Shown here: positions 1 to 8,928 of the stretch, one piece after another | Layout of the letters: each line of letters starts with the position of its first letter | Numbering within the stretch: the first letter of the stretch is position 1 | Assembly (NCBI RefSeq): GCF_008704395.1 | Contig: NZ_CP023695.1 | Span: forward strand, 6,324,001-6,388,000 | Length of the DNA stretch: 64,000 bases | Reading direction: 5' to 3' | DNA from: Streptomyces alboniger | Lineage (GTDB): Bacteria; Actinomycetota; Actinomycetes; Streptomycetales; Streptomycetaceae | Made by a program: the position numbers and the translations under genes | The notes under the pieces: generated by a model | The model's database searches: none | Seen by the model: the letters and a program-made list of their open reading frames with translations, nothing else | Told to the model about the DNA's origin: nothing

Positions 1-1
1 C

Positions 2-523
2 GACAAGAAGGTCAAGAAGATCGCGTACGAGCAGGACATCCCGGACTGGTCGCCCGACGAGGCGAACAAGAAGATGTCCTCCGCGATCGACAAGCTCGGC
101 AAGGACGGCATCCAGGGCGTCTACGCCGCCAACGACGGCATGGCGGGCGGCGTGATCACCGCGCTGAAGCAGCGCGGCATCAAGGTCCCGGTGGGTGGCC
201 AGGACGCCGAGCTGGCGGGCGTGCAGCGCCTGCTGAGCGGCGACCAGGACTACACGATCTACAAGGAGATCAAGCCGGAGGCCGAGACCACCGCCGAGAT
301 CGCCGTGGCCCTGCTCAAGGGCAAGGCCGTCGACGCCCTGACCGACCGCAAGGTCGACTCGCTCAGCGGCGACTTCAAGGGGATCCCCGCCAAGCTGTAC
401 GACGCGCAGGCGATCACCAAGGACGAGGTCGCCGAGACGATCGTCAAGGACAAGGTCTACAAGGTCAGCGAGATCTGCACCGCCCAGTACAAGAAGGCGT
501 GCGACGCGGCGGGCATCAAGTAA
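2..523 (+). CDS. xylF: Sugar ABC transporter substrate-binding protein, xylose type (C-terminal part)
   Basis: This is the 3' end of a gene that starts before the window; the frame is open from base 2 to a TAA. The 173 visible residues form the C-terminal lobe of a periplasmic-binding-protein fold. Motifs typical of CUT2 (monosaccharide) binding proteins are visible: GVYAANDGMAGG, then VGGQDAELAGVQ, and the QDYTIYKEIKPEAE segment that is characteristic of xylose-binding XylF. It would be an extracytoplasmic lipoprotein; the signal peptide lies outside the window. The ATPase and permease of the same importer follow on the same strand. The xylose assignment rests on family resemblance and on the xylFGH-dxs gene order known in Streptomyces. 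Confidence 0.85.
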   Translation, partial: DKKVKKIAYEQDIPDWSPDEANKKMSSAIDKLGKDGIQGVYAANDGMAGGVITALKQRGIKVPVGGQDAELAGVQRLLSGDQDYTIYKEIKPEAETTAEIAVALLKGKAVDALTDRKVDSLSGDFKGIPAKLYDAQAITKDEVAETIVKDKVYKVSEICTAQYKKACDAAGIK

Positions 524-664
524 CTCCCGCGACTGCCGCGGACGGCTACGCCGTTCGCACCCCCCGGGCTCCGTGGGGCGTTCGTGAGAGCGCTCCACGG
601 GCCGCTGCCCTGCTCTCGCTGTACCACCATCCCCGCCGGTCAGGCGGCGAAGGAGATGATTCAC

Positions 665-1456
665 GTGTCCGCTACGCCCGTGCTGGCGTTGCGCGGGGTC
701 TCCAAGCGGTTCGGCGCCGTCCAGGCGCTCACGGACGTAGACCTCGAAATCCACACCGGTGAGGTGGTCGCCCTGGTCGGCGACAACGGCGCCGGCAAGT
801 CCACCCTCGTCAAGACGATCTCGGGCGTTCACCCGATCGACGACGGCGTCATCGAGTGGGAGGGCCGCCCGGTCCGCATCGGCCGGCCGCACGACGCCCA
901 GAACCTCGGCGTGGCCACCGTCTACCAGGACCTCGCCCTCTGCGACAACCTCGACGTCGTCGCCAACCTCTTCCTCGGCAGCGAGCTGAAGAGCGCCTCC
1001 GTCCTCGACGAGATCAAGATGGAGAAGCGGGCCAGGGAACTCCTGGACACCCTCTCCATCCGCATCCCCAGCGTCCGCATCCCCGTCGCGGCGCTCTCCG
1101 GCGGTCAGCGCCAGGTCGTCGCGATCGCCCGCGCGCTGGTCGGCGACCCCAAGGTCGTCATCCTCGACGAGCCCACCGCGGCCCTCGGCGTCGAGCAGAC
1201 CGCGCAGGTCCTCGACCTGGTCGAGCGGCTGCGCGAGCGCGGCCACGGCGTGATCCTCATCAGCCACAACATGGCCGACGTGCGGGCCGTCGCGGACAAG
1301 GTCGCGGTGCTGCGGCTCGGCCGCAACAACGGCACGTTCTCCGTCGCCGGCACCACCAACGAAGAGATCATCGCCGCGATCACCGGCGCCACGGACAACG
1401 CCGTGACCCGCCGCAAGGCGCGTACGGCCACGGCACCGAAGGAGGGAGCGAAGTGA
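665..1456 (+). CDS. xylG: Sugar ABC transporter ATP-binding protein (CUT2 type)
   Basis: Cytoplasmic ATPase of the importer, 263 residues. Walker A is GDNGAGKST (residues 39-47), the signature LSGGQRQ is near residue 145, and Walker B VVILDEPT is near 163. It carries one ABC domain, unlike E. coli XylG or RbsA, which carry two; single-domain versions are usual in actinobacterial CUT2 systems. GTG at 665 is chosen because AAGGAG at 650-655 sits 9 nt upstream; the in-frame ATG at 656 touches that site and leaves no spacer. The stop overlaps the permease start by 4 bp (GTGA), so the two are translationally coupled. Confidence 0.9.
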   Translation: MSATPVLALRGVSKRFGAVQALTDVDLEIHTGEVVALVGDNGAGKSTLVKTISGVHPIDDGVIEWEGRPVRIGRPHDAQNLGVATVYQDLALCDNLDVVANLFLGSELKSASVLDEIKMEKRARELLDTLSIRIPSVRIPVAALSGGQRQVVAIARALVGDPKVVILDEPTAALGVEQTAQVLDLVERLRERGHGVILISHNMADVRAVADKVAVLRLGRNNGTFSVAGTTNEEIIAAITGATDNAVTRRKARTATAPKEGAK

Positions 1457-2745
1457 GCGACCTCGCCAAGACCCCGACGAGCACCGACTCCGACACCCCG
1501 GCCCCGGCGGCCCCGGTCCCCGCCGTCGACCCGCGCCTCCTCGTCCGCGAGGAGGGCCTGGCCGGCTACTGGACCGAGTTCAAGCGCAAGATGCGCGGCG
1601 GCGAGCTGGGCTCGCTGCCCGTCGTCATCGGCCTGATCGTCATCGCGGTCGTCTTCCAGCTGAAGAACGACCACTTCCTGGACGCGAGCAGCCTCGCGAA
1701 CATCGCGGTCTTCACCTCCGGCCTCGGCATCATGGCCGTCGGCATCGTCTTCGTCCTGCTGCTCGGCGAGATCGACCTCTCGGTCGGCTCGGTCGCGGGC
1801 ATGGGCGCGGCGGTCTGGGCCGTGCTGAGCGTCACCCACGACCTGAACGACTGGCTCGCCGTCGTCATCGCCGTCCTGGCCGGCCTGGCCATCGGCGCCG
1901 TCCACGGGTTCTTCTTCGCCAAGATCGGCGTACCCGCCTTCGTGGTCACCCTGGCGGGCTTCCTCGGCTGGAGCGGCCTCCAGATCTGGCTGATGGGCGG
2001 CGAGGGCAGCATCAACACGCCCGAGGGCAGCGTCGTCGAGGACCTGACCGGGCACTTCTTCGCGGAGAAGGCCGCGGCCTACGGTCTCGCCGCCGTCGCG
2101 ATCATCGCGTACGCCGCGTCCCTGCTGCTCGACAGCAAGCGCCGCAAGGCCGCCGGGCTGCCCTCGCGCCCGGTCAGCGAGATCGTGCTGCGCACGGTCG
2201 TCGTCGCCGTCCTCGCGGGCGGCGCCGCGTACGTCCTGAACGAGCCCGCGGGAGCGCGCGGACTGCCGCTCGCCCTGGTGCTCTTCCTCGCCGTCCTGGT
2301 CGTCGCGGACTTCGTGGCGCGGCGCACCACCTTCGGACGCCAGGTCTTCGCGGTCGGCGGCAACGCGGAGGCCGCGCGCCGGGCCGGTATCAACGTCGAC
2401 CGGGTCCGGATCATCGTCTTCGCGGTGTCCGGGATGCTGGCGGCCTTCGGCGGCCTGTTCATCGCGAGCCTCTCCGGCGGCGCCACCAAGAGCCTGGGCG
2501 GCGGCAACACGCTGATGATGGTGATCGCGGCGGCCGTCATCGGCGGAACGAGCCTCTTCGGCGGGCGCGGCAAGGTGTGGTCCGCGCTGCTCGGCATGCT
2601 GGTGATCCAGTCCATTCAGCAGGGGCTGAATCTGCTCGGTATGGCGAGTGAGATTCAGTACATGATCACGGGGGCTGTGTTGCTCGCGGCGGTGGTCATT
2701 GACTCTGTTTCGCGGCGGACCCAGAAATCCGCGGGGCGCGCGTAG
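1453..2745 (+). CDS. xylH: Sugar ABC transporter permease (XylH/RbsC family)
   Basis: Integral membrane permease, 430 residues, with many hydrophobic segments of the BPD_transp_2 family used by CUT2 sugar importers. The conserved segment GRQVFAVGGNAEAARRAGI near residue 300 is diagnostic, as is the early GEIDLSVGSVAGM. A hydrophilic N-terminal extension of about 55 residues precedes the first membrane segment. The length and extra membrane segments fit XylH better than the shorter RbsC. It starts at GTG inside the stop codon of the ATPase gene. A strong factor-independent terminator lies about 110 bp downstream, closing the operon. Confidence 0.9.
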   Translation: MSDLAKTPTSTDSDTPAPAAPVPAVDPRLLVREEGLAGYWTEFKRKMRGGELGSLPVVIGLIVIAVVFQLKNDHFLDASSLANIAVFTSGLGIMAVGIVFVLLLGEIDLSVGSVAGMGAAVWAVLSVTHDLNDWLAVVIAVLAGLAIGAVHGFFFAKIGVPAFVVTLAGFLGWSGLQIWLMGGEGSINTPEGSVVEDLTGHFFAEKAAAYGLAAVAIIAYAASLLLDSKRRKAAGLPSRPVSEIVLRTVVVAVLAGGAAYVLNEPAGARGLPLALVLFLAVLVVADFVARRTTFGRQVFAVGGNAEAARRAGINVDRVRIIVFAVSGMLAAFGGLFIASLSGGATKSLGGGNTLMMVIAAAVIGGTSLFGGRGKVWSALLGMLVIQSIQQGLNLLGMASEIQYMITGAVLLAAVVIDSVSRRTQKSAGRA

Positions 2746-2793
2746 CGTTCCCCTGGGCGGGCGGTGGGGGTGTTTTCGGCCGCAGGAGCGTCG

Positions 2794-2830
2794 TGGCTGG
2801 TCGCGCAGTTCCCCGCCCCCCTTACGGGGC
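2794..2830. repeat. Dispersed intergenic hairpin repeat, copy A
   Basis: The stretch reads TGGCTGGTCGCGCAGTTCCC and then a GCCCC...GGGGC hairpin. A near-identical sequence is at 19914-19954, and the hairpin half recurs at 32201-32230. Sequences of this form are common between Streptomyces genes. This copy lies just upstream of the terminator that follows xylH. Confidence 0.7.
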
Positions 2831-2857
2831 TTCCCCCCCCCGCTCCTGACGGGCTTA

Positions 2858-2888
2858 CCCCGCGTCCCTCTCAGGGGCGCGGGGTTTT
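2858..2888 (+). terminator. Factor-independent terminator after the xylose operon
   Basis: The left arm CCCCGCGTCCCT (2858-2869) pairs with AGGGGCGCGGGG (2873-2884) across a CTC loop, with one G-T pair, and is followed by TTTT. It is oriented to end the xylFGH transcript before dxs. Confidence 0.8.
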
Positions 2889-2932
2889 CCGTGCGAGCCG
2901 GGGGCGGCTCCCCGGGCGCGGTTCGTGGATGC

Positions 2933-2945
2933 GGAACATTAGACT
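2933..2945 (+). promoter_or_regulatory. Possible dxs promoter -10 region
   Basis: TAGACT at 2940-2945 fits the TANNNT form of Streptomyces HrdB -10 boxes and lies in the short AT-richer patch between the upstream terminator and dxs. No convincing -35 box is visible, so this is tentative. The transcript would have a leader of about 50 nt. Confidence 0.3.
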
Positions 2946-3002
2946 CGACAGACCCGGCAACGCTCGAACAGCACATCTCAGCTCTACTGCAAGGAGGCAC
3001 GG

Positions 3003-4931
3003 GTGCCGCTGCTGACCCGCATCACGGGACCGCGCGATCTGGACCGGCTCAGTCCCGAGGAGCTGAACCAGCTGGCCGGAGAGATCCGGGGCTTCCTCGT
3101 CGAGGCAGTCTCCAAGACCGGCGGCCACCTCGGCCCCAACCTCGGCGTGGTCGAGCTGACCATCGCCCTGCACCGCGTCTTCGAGTCCCCGAAGGACAAG
3201 GTCCTCTTCGACACCGGCCACCAGAGCTATGTGCACAAGCTGCTCACCGGCCGCCAGGACTTCGGCAAGCTCCGCAGCAAGGGCGGCCTGTCCGGCTACC
3301 CCTCGCGCGCCGAGTCCGACCACGACGTGATCGAGAACAGCCACGCCTCCACGGTCCTCGGCTGGGCCGACGGCCTGGCCAAGGCCAACGAGGTGCGGGC
3401 CAAGGACGACCACGTCGTCGCCGTCATCGGTGACGGCGCGCTCACCGGCGGCATGGCCTGGGAGGCGCTGAACAACATCGCGGCCGCCAAGGACCGCCCG
3501 CTGGTGATCGTCGTCAACGACAACGAGCGTTCGTACGCCCCCACGATCGGTGGACTCGCCAACCACCTGGCGACCCTGCGGACGACCGACGGCTACGAGC
3601 GTTTCCTGGCCCGCGGGAAGGACCTCCTGGAGCGCACGCCGGTCGTCGGCAAGCCGCTCTACGAGACGCTGCACGGCGCCAAGAAGGGCCTGAAGGACTT
3701 CATCGCCCCGCAGGGCATGTTCGAGGACCTCGGCCTGAAGTACGTCGGCCCGATCGACGGCCACGACATCGAGGCCCTGGAGTCCGCGCTCCAGCGCGCC
3801 AAGCGCTTCGGCGGCCCGGTGATCGTGCACTGCATCACCGAGAAGGGCCGCGGCTACAAGCCCGCCGAGGACGACGAGGCCGACCACTTCCACGGCATCG
3901 GCCCGATCCATCCCGACACCGGGCTGCCCATCGCCGCGGGCGGCATGGACTGGACGTCCGTGTTCGGCGAGGAGATGGTCAAGCTCGGCCACGAGCGCGA
4001 GGACATCGTCGCCATCACGGCGGCCATGCTCCAGCCGGTCGGTCTGGAGAAGTTCGCCAGGGCGTTCCCGGAGCGGGTCTACGACGTCGGCATCGCCGAG
4101 CAGCACGCGGCCGTCTCCGCGGCGGGCCTCGCCACCGGGGGCCTGCACCCCGTCTTCGCCGTGTACGCGACCTTCCTCAACCGCGCCTTCGACCAGCTCC
4201 TGATGGACGTGGCCCTGCACAAGTGCGGCGTCACCTTCGTCCTGGACCGGGCGGGCGTCACCGGCACGGACGGTGCCTCGCACAACGGCATGTGGGACAT
4301 GTCGATCCTCCAGTGCGTGCCGACCCTGCGGATCGCCGCCCCGCGCGACGCCGACCAGGTCCGCCTCCAGCTGCGCGAGGCCGTCGAGGTCGACGACGCC
4401 CCGACCGTCGTGCGCTACTCCAAGGGCGCGGTCGGCCCGGCGGTCAAGGCCGTCGGCAAGGTCGGCGCCATGGACGTGCTGCGCAAGGCGAGCACGGGCC
4501 GGCCGGACGTCCTGCTCGTCTCCGTGGGCGCGCTCGCCCCGATGTGCCTGGAGATCGCCGACCTGCTGGACAAGCAGGGCATCACCACGACCGTCGTCGA
4601 CCCCCGCTGGGTCAAGCCGGTCGACGAGGCCATGGCGCCGCTCGCCGAGAAGCACCGCGTCGTCGTCACCGTGGAGGACAACTCCCGTGCGGGCGGCGTC
4701 GGTTCGGCGATCGCCCAGGCCCTGCGCGACGCGGGCGTGGACGTGCCGCTGCGCGACTTCGGCATCCCGCCGCGCTTCCTCGACCACGCCTCCCGCAAGG
4801 AGATCATGGCTGAGATCGGCCTGACCGCGCCGGACATCGCCCGGCAGGTGACGGGTCTGGTGGCCAAGCTGGACGGCCGGTTCGAGCGGTCCGCCGCGGC
4901 CGTGGACTCCGTGGAGCCCGCCCGCGACTGA
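3003..4931 (+). CDS. dxs: 1-deoxy-D-xylulose-5-phosphate synthase
   Basis: Condenses pyruvate and glyceraldehyde 3-phosphate to DXP, the first step of the MEP isoprenoid pathway; cytosolic and TPP/Mg dependent. At 642 residues it has normal family length. TGHQSYVHK (about residue 71) and the TPP-binding motif [16 protein letters not shown] (about 142) mark the N-terminal domain. [16 protein letters not shown] (about 360) with the catalytic Glu and the [15 protein letters not shown] segment mark the pyrimidine domain. The transketolase C-terminal domain follows. GTG at 3003 is preceded by AAGGAGG at 2991. It stands as a single gene between terminators. Confidence 0.97.
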   Translation: MPLLTRITGPRDLDRLSPEELNQLAGEIRGFLVEAVSKTGGHLGPNLGVVELTIALHRVFESPKDKVLFDTGHQSYVHKLLTGRQDFGKLRSKGGLSGYPSRAESDHDVIENSHASTVLGWADGLAKANEVRAKDDHVVAVIGDGALTGGMAWEALNNIAAAKDRPLVIVVNDNERSYAPTIGGLANHLATLRTTDGYERFLARGKDLLERTPVVGKPLYETLHGAKKGLKDFIAPQGMFEDLGLKYVGPIDGHDIEALESALQRAKRFGGPVIVHCITEKGRGYKPAEDDEADHFHGIGPIHPDTGLPIAAGGMDWTSVFGEEMVKLGHEREDIVAITAAMLQPVGLEKFARAFPERVYDVGIAEQHAAVSAAGLATGGLHPVFAVYATFLNRAFDQLLMDVALHKCGVTFVLDRAGVTGTDGASHNGMWDMSILQCVPTLRIAAPRDADQVRLQLREAVEVDDAPTVVRYSKGAVGPAVKAVGKVGAMDVLRKASTGRPDVLLVSVGALAPMCLEIADLLDKQGITTTVVDPRWVKPVDEAMAPLAEKHRVVVTVEDNSRAGGVGSAIAQALRDAGVDVPLRDFGIPPRFLDHASRKEIMAEIGLTAPDIARQVTGLVAKLDGRFERSAAAVDSVEPARD

Positions 4932-4949
4932 CGTCAACCCGCACGGCCG

Positions 4950-4995
4950 ATGGGCCGGTCCCGACCACCCTGTACGGGTGGTGGGACCGGCCCAT
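4950..4995 (+). terminator. Long hairpin terminator after dxs
   Basis: Arms of about 20 bp (4950-4970 and 4976-4995) are complementary apart from one bulged C, around a TGTAC loop. There is no clear T tract, as is common for Streptomyces terminators. Confidence 0.75.
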
Positions 4996-5078
4996 TCGCG
5001 TGAATAGGCCCGTGCCGGGGCTTCAGGGGTACTCGCCCTCTCGATCATGTCGTGGACGACAAGCGTGGAGGTTCACCC

Positions 5079-6581
5079 GTGACAAGCCCCCTGTTCCGAA
5101 CAAAAAGCGTCGAGCAGTCCATCCAGGACACCGAGGAGCCGGAGCACGCGCTCAAGAAATCGCTGTCCGCCCTGGACCTCACGGTCTTCGGTGTCGGTGT
5201 CATCATCGGCACCGGCATCTTCGTCCTGACCGGCAAGGTGGCCAAGGAGTCCGCGGGCCCCGCCACCGCCCTCGCCTTCGTCGTCGCGGGCGTCGTCTGC
5301 GCGCTCGCGGCCCTCTGCTACGCGGAGTTCGCCTCGACCGTGCCGGTGGCCGGATCGGCGTACACCTTCTCCTACGCCTCCCTGGGCGAGCTGCCCGCCT
5401 GGATCATCGGCTGGGACCTGGTGCTCGAATTCGCGCTCGGCACCGCCGTGGTCGCCGTCGGCTGGTCCGGCTACGTCCGGTCGCTGATGGACAACGCGGG
5501 CTGGCATCTGCCGGAGACGCTCACCGGGCCCGATGCCACCGACGGCTTCGGCTTCGACCTGCTCGCCTTCGCCCTGGTGCTCGTCCTCACGGCCATCCTC
5601 GTCCTCGGCATGAAGCTCTCCGCGCGCGTGACCACGGTCGTCGTGGCCATCAAGGTGGCCGTGGTGCTGATCGTCATCATCGCGGGCGCCTTCTTCATCA
5701 AGGCCGACAACTACAAGCCCTTCATTCCCAAGGCGCAGGACGTGCCCGCGGGTGACAGCATCCAGTCGCCGCTGATCCAGCTGATGTTCGGGTACGCGCC
5801 CACCAACTTCGGCGTCCTCGGCATCTTCACGGCCGCCTCGGTCGTCTTCTTCGCCTTCATCGGCTTCGACATCGTGGCCACCGCCGCCGAGGAGACCAAG
5901 CTGCCGCAGCGCGACATGCCGCGCGGCATCCTCGGCTCCCTCCTCATCTGTACGGTCCTGTACGTCGCCGTGTCGATCGTCGTCACCGGAATGCAGCACT
6001 ACAGCGAACTCTCCGTGGACGCCCCGCTGGCCGACGCCTTCAAGGCCACCGGACACCCCTTCTACGCCGGCATCATCAGCTTCGGCGCGGCCGTCGGCCT
6101 CACCACCGTCTGCATGATCCTCCTGCTCGGCCAGACCCGCGTCTTCTTCGCGATGAGCAGGGACGGGCTGCTGCCCCGGTTCTTCTCGCACGTCCACCCG
6201 AAGTACAAGACGCCACACCGGCCGACCATCCTGCTCGGTGTGCTCATCGCCGTGCTCGCGGGTTTCACCAGCCTGAACGAACTCGCCGAACTGGTGAACA
6301 TCGGCACGCTCTTCGCCTTCGTCGTCGTCGCCCTGAGCGTCATCATCCTGCGCCGCACCCGCCCCGACCTGGAGCGCGCCTTCCGTACCCCGATGGTGCC
6401 CCTGGTGCCCATCCTCTCGGTGGCGGCCTCGGTGTGGCTGATGCTGAACCTGCCCGCCGAGACCTGGCTGCGGTTCGGCATCTGGATGGCGCTCGGCTTC
6501 GTCGTCTACTTCGCGTACGGGCGCTCGCACAGCCAGTTGGGCCGGCGCGGGAAGCAGCTCTCCACCGACGACGCACGGTAG
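5079..6581 (+). CDS. APC-family amino-acid permease (cationic amino acid transporter type)
   Basis: Integral membrane amino-acid transporter, 500 residues, with about 12 hydrophobic segments. The APC hallmark GVGVIIGTGIFVLTG is in the first helix (about residues 35-50), and FFAFIGFDIVATAAEE, the conserved helix 6 segment of CAT-type transporters, lies mid-protein. The substrate cannot be read from sequence; CAT-like family members carry basic or broad-range amino acids. The in-frame GTG at 5052 is rejected in favour of GTG 5079, which has GGAGG at 5067-5071. It is monocistronic, with a hairpin terminator downstream. Confidence 0.88.
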   Translation: MTSPLFRTKSVEQSIQDTEEPEHALKKSLSALDLTVFGVGVIIGTGIFVLTGKVAKESAGPATALAFVVAGVVCALAALCYAEFASTVPVAGSAYTFSYASLGELPAWIIGWDLVLEFALGTAVVAVGWSGYVRSLMDNAGWHLPETLTGPDATDGFGFDLLAFALVLVLTAILVLGMKLSARVTTVVVAIKVAVVLIVIIAGAFFIKADNYKPFIPKAQDVPAGDSIQSPLIQLMFGYAPTNFGVLGIFTAASVVFFAFIGFDIVATAAEETKLPQRDMPRGILGSLLICTVLYVAVSIVVTGMQHYSELSVDAPLADAFKATGHPFYAGIISFGAAVGLTTVCMILLLGQTRVFFAMSRDGLLPRFFSHVHPKYKTPHRPTILLGVLIAVLAGFTSLNELAELVNIGTLFAFVVVALSVIILRRTRPDLERAFRTPMVPLVPILSVAASVWLMLNLPAETWLRFGIWMALGFVVYFAYGRSHSQLGRRGKQLSTDDAR

Positions 6582-6609
6582 TCGCCCGCCGTTCGCCAGG
6601 CATTCCTCA

Positions 6610-6651
6610 CCGGCCCCGTATGTCCCGATCCGATCGGAACTGCGGGGCCGG
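6610..6651 (+). terminator. Hairpin between amino-acid permease and GT-C genes
   Basis: CCGGCCCCG (6610-6618) pairs with CGGGGCCGG (6643-6651), and an inner CCGAT/ATCGG pair extends the structure. It ends only 5 bp before the next start, so it must also lie in the leader or promoter of that gene. Confidence 0.55.
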
Positions 6652-6656
6652 ATAGC

Positions 6657-8162
6657 GTGCACCGTATGCTCGCCGCGCCCTCCACCTCACTACGCTCCGT
6701 ACGCGACCTTCGGGTGCCGGGCCCGCGCAAGGAGTACGTCCCCGAGCCCTCGGCCGCCTACTGGGTACGACTGCTCCCGCTGCTCGCCGCCCTGGCGTGC
6801 GTGACCCGCCTGCCCTCCTTCCGGTGGCCGCTGTGGAACCCCGACGAGGGCTATCTGGCCGTCCAGGCGCGGATGTTGGCCGACGGCGGCGAGCTGTACG
6901 AGACGGTGGTCGACCGCAAGCCGCCGCTCGTCCCCTGGCTCTACGCGGGCGCCTTCGCGCTCTTCGGCGACTCCTCGCTCCTGCCGCTGAAGGTCCTCGC
7001 GGTCGCCGCGCAGCTCCTGACGGCCGTACTCCTGGCCTCGCTGGCCCGGCGCCGCTGGGGGGACGGCGCGGGCCGCACGGCGGGCGTCCTGTACCTGCTG
7101 ATCTCCGTCGGCCTCAACCCGGAGGACGCCCAGGCGGCCAGCTTCGAGGTCTTCACGCTGCCGTGCACGGCAGCGGCGATGTGGTGCGCGGACCGGCGCC
7201 GGTGGGGCGCGGCGGGGGCCGCGGTCGCCTGCGCCTTCCTCGCCAAGCAGACCGGGGGAGCGGTGCTGCTGCCGGTGGTCTGGCTGCTGTGGCGGGGCGG
7301 GCCTGCCCGGCGGGACGTCCTGCGCCTCGGCGCCGGTCTGTGCGCCCCTGTCCTGGCCGCGGCCGCCCTGACGACACCCTCGGGGTTCCTGTTCTGGACG
7401 GTGACGGGCTCGGGCGCGTACGCCTCCTTCACCGGCTCCGAACTCCACGTCCTGGCGCGGGGGTTGGTGAACGCCGCGGTCCTCGCGACGGCCTGCGCGG
7501 GCATTCTCCCGCCGGTCGTGCGCGTGCTGCGCATCGCCCGCACCGGAGCGGCGGAGCTGTGGCTGTGGCTCGCCTCGTCGCTGGCCGCGGTCCTCCTCGG
7601 CTTCCACTTCTTCGGCCACTACTACCTGCAACTCATCCCGCCCCTTGCCCTGTTGGGGACGGCGGCGCTACAGACCCTGCCGCGCGAGCGTACGACCCGC
7701 GCGGTGGCGACCTCGGGGTGCGCCTGTGCGCTCTTCCTGGCCTGGGGCCTCCTCGCGCCGCGCCCCGAACTGGCCCACGCCACGCGCCTCGCCGAGACCG
7801 TCAGGGCGCACACCGGCCCGCAGGACCGGGTGCTGCTCTGGGGGATACACCCGGAAGGGTACTGGCTGGCCGACCGCACCCCCGCGAGCCGCTTCCTCAC
7901 CGCGGGTCTGCTCACCAACTACAGCGGCGGCCGCAACGGCCCGCAGGTGGGGGAGAAGTACGCGGTCCAGGGCGCCTGGCCGGCCTTCCGCGAGGAGTGG
8001 CGGGCCCACCCTCCGACGCTGGTGGTCGACGACTCGCGAGGCAAGCCGTACGCCCCTGCCCGTGTCCCGTCCCTGCGCAGGGCCCTGGCGGCGGGGTACG
8101 AGCCGGTGCTGTGGGTGGAGGGGGCGGTGGTGTACGAGCGGGTGGATCAGCGGGCGCGGTGA
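6657..8162 (+). CDS. GT-C (PMT/ArnT-like) membrane glycosyltransferase
   Basis: Polytopic membrane protein of 501 residues in the glycosyltransferase-39/PMT_2 superfamily, which transfers sugars from polyprenyl-phosphate donors. The motif WNPDEGYLAVQARMLADGG, with its Asp-Glu pair in the first extracytoplasmic loop, and VVDRKPPLVPWLY immediately after are the family signature. About ten hydrophobic helices follow, then a soluble C-terminal domain. The acceptor is unknown. Starts at GTG 6657 or ATG 6666 are both possible; no Shine-Dalgarno sequence is visible, so translation may be leaderless or weak. It converges on the GAF-ANTAR gene with 27 bp between stops. Confidence 0.8.
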   Translation: MHRMLAAPSTSLRSVRDLRVPGPRKEYVPEPSAAYWVRLLPLLAALACVTRLPSFRWPLWNPDEGYLAVQARMLADGGELYETVVDRKPPLVPWLYAGAFALFGDSSLLPLKVLAVAAQLLTAVLLASLARRRWGDGAGRTAGVLYLLISVGLNPEDAQAASFEVFTLPCTAAAMWCADRRRWGAAGAAVACAFLAKQTGGAVLLPVVWLLWRGGPARRDVLRLGAGLCAPVLAAAALTTPSGFLFWTVTGSGAYASFTGSELHVLARGLVNAAVLATACAGILPPVVRVLRIARTGAAELWLWLASSLAAVLLGFHFFGHYYLQLIPPLALLGTAALQTLPRERTTRAVATSGCACALFLAWGLLAPRPELAHATRLAETVRAHTGPQDRVLLWGIHPEGYWLADRTPASRFLTAGLLTNYSGGRNGPQVGEKYAVQGAWPAFREEWRAHPPTLVVDDSRGKPYAPARVPSLRRALAAGYEPVLWVEGAVVYERVDQRAR

Positions 8163-8189
8163 GGGCGGCGCGGGCGGCGCGGGCGCCCC

Positions 8190-8876
8190 TCAGTCGAGGG
8201 TGTGGTGGGTGAGGACGTAGTCGGCGGTCTGGTGCAGGGGCTGGTCGTGGCGGAACGCGTGGGCGCGCATCCGGGCCAGGGCGTCGTCCGGTAGCAGCTG
8301 GTACGCCTCGGCGAGGACGCCCGCGGCCATGTGGACACTGGGCGGGTAGCCCGGCGGGCCGGGCCGGGCGGGACGGTATTCGGCGGTGGCCAGGTGGGGG
8401 TGTTCGTCGACGGCGAGCAGGGCGAGGATACGGGCGTAGCCGCGTGCCAGGGCCTTGTGCCGGGCGGTGAGGAGGCCGGGCGCGGCGCGGTAGAGGTTCA
8501 CGGCGCCGACGCGCAGGGGGCCGGTGGTCAGGGGGAGGGCGGTCACGGAGCGCAGGCGCTGCTCGGCGGCGGTCTGGGTGAAGGCCGGCCAGCGGCAGAA
8601 CGCCCGCTCCAGGTCCGCCTCCTCTACCAGGGCGCGCCGGACGTAGGCCTCGGTGCAGGGGCCCTCGCCGGTGGTGAGCTGGGCGTCCTCCAGGCGCCGG
8701 GCGCGCTCGTCGGTGACGTGGGCCAACAGGCGCAGTTCGCCGCCGACGACCAGGGTCACACCGAGGCAGTCGATGTCCAGATCCGCCGCGCAGGCCCGGC
8801 AGGCCGTGGCGAGGGTGATGCTGCCGTCGGCCGAGCCGATCCTGCGCCAGGCGGCGGCGTGTTCGTCGTCATCCAT
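8190..8876 (-). CDS. GAF-ANTAR putative transcription antitermination regulator 1
   Basis: 228 residues. An N-terminal GAF sensor domain (about 20-150) contains TTGEGPCTEAY, the signature seen in actinobacterial GAF-ANTAR proteins, followed by a C-terminal ANTAR RNA-binding domain (about 168-225) with VHMAAGVLAEAY and RMRAHAFRHDQPLHQTADYVL. ANTAR domains bind paired RNA hairpins and prevent termination in nitrogen and amide-utilisation operons; the target here is unknown. The ANTAR part diverges from consensus (no QAKG core). It is one of four such genes in 3.2 kb, separated from the next by 52 bp that include a run of ten G. Confidence 0.85.
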   Translation of the reverse strand: MDDDEHAAAWRRIGSADGSITLATACRACAADLDIDCLGVTLVVGGELRLLAHVTDERARRLEDAQLTTGEGPCTEAYVRRALVEEADLERAFCRWPAFTQTAAEQRLRSVTALPLTTGPLRVGAVNLYRAAPGLLTARHKALARGYARILALLAVDEHPHLATAEYRPARPGPPGYPPSVHMAAGVLAEAYQLLPDDALARMRAHAFRHDQPLHQTADYVLTHHTLD

Positions 8877-8928
8877 GGGATGTCCCGGTGAGAGGTCGCG
8901 GAGAGCGGGGCCCGGGGGGGGGGCGGGG

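Noticed and set aside
2871..5048. Very long minus-strand open frame opposite dxs
   Set aside because: Shadow of a high-GC gene: no family motifs, no ribosome-binding site and composition rich in Arg, Gly, Asp and His. dxs on the plus strand is certain.
8914..8923. Run of ten G between two GAF-ANTAR genes, as a phase-variation tract
   Set aside because: It lies between genes, outside coding frames and away from an obvious promoter spacer, so length changes are unlikely to switch a gene. It may simply be a sequencing risk spot.
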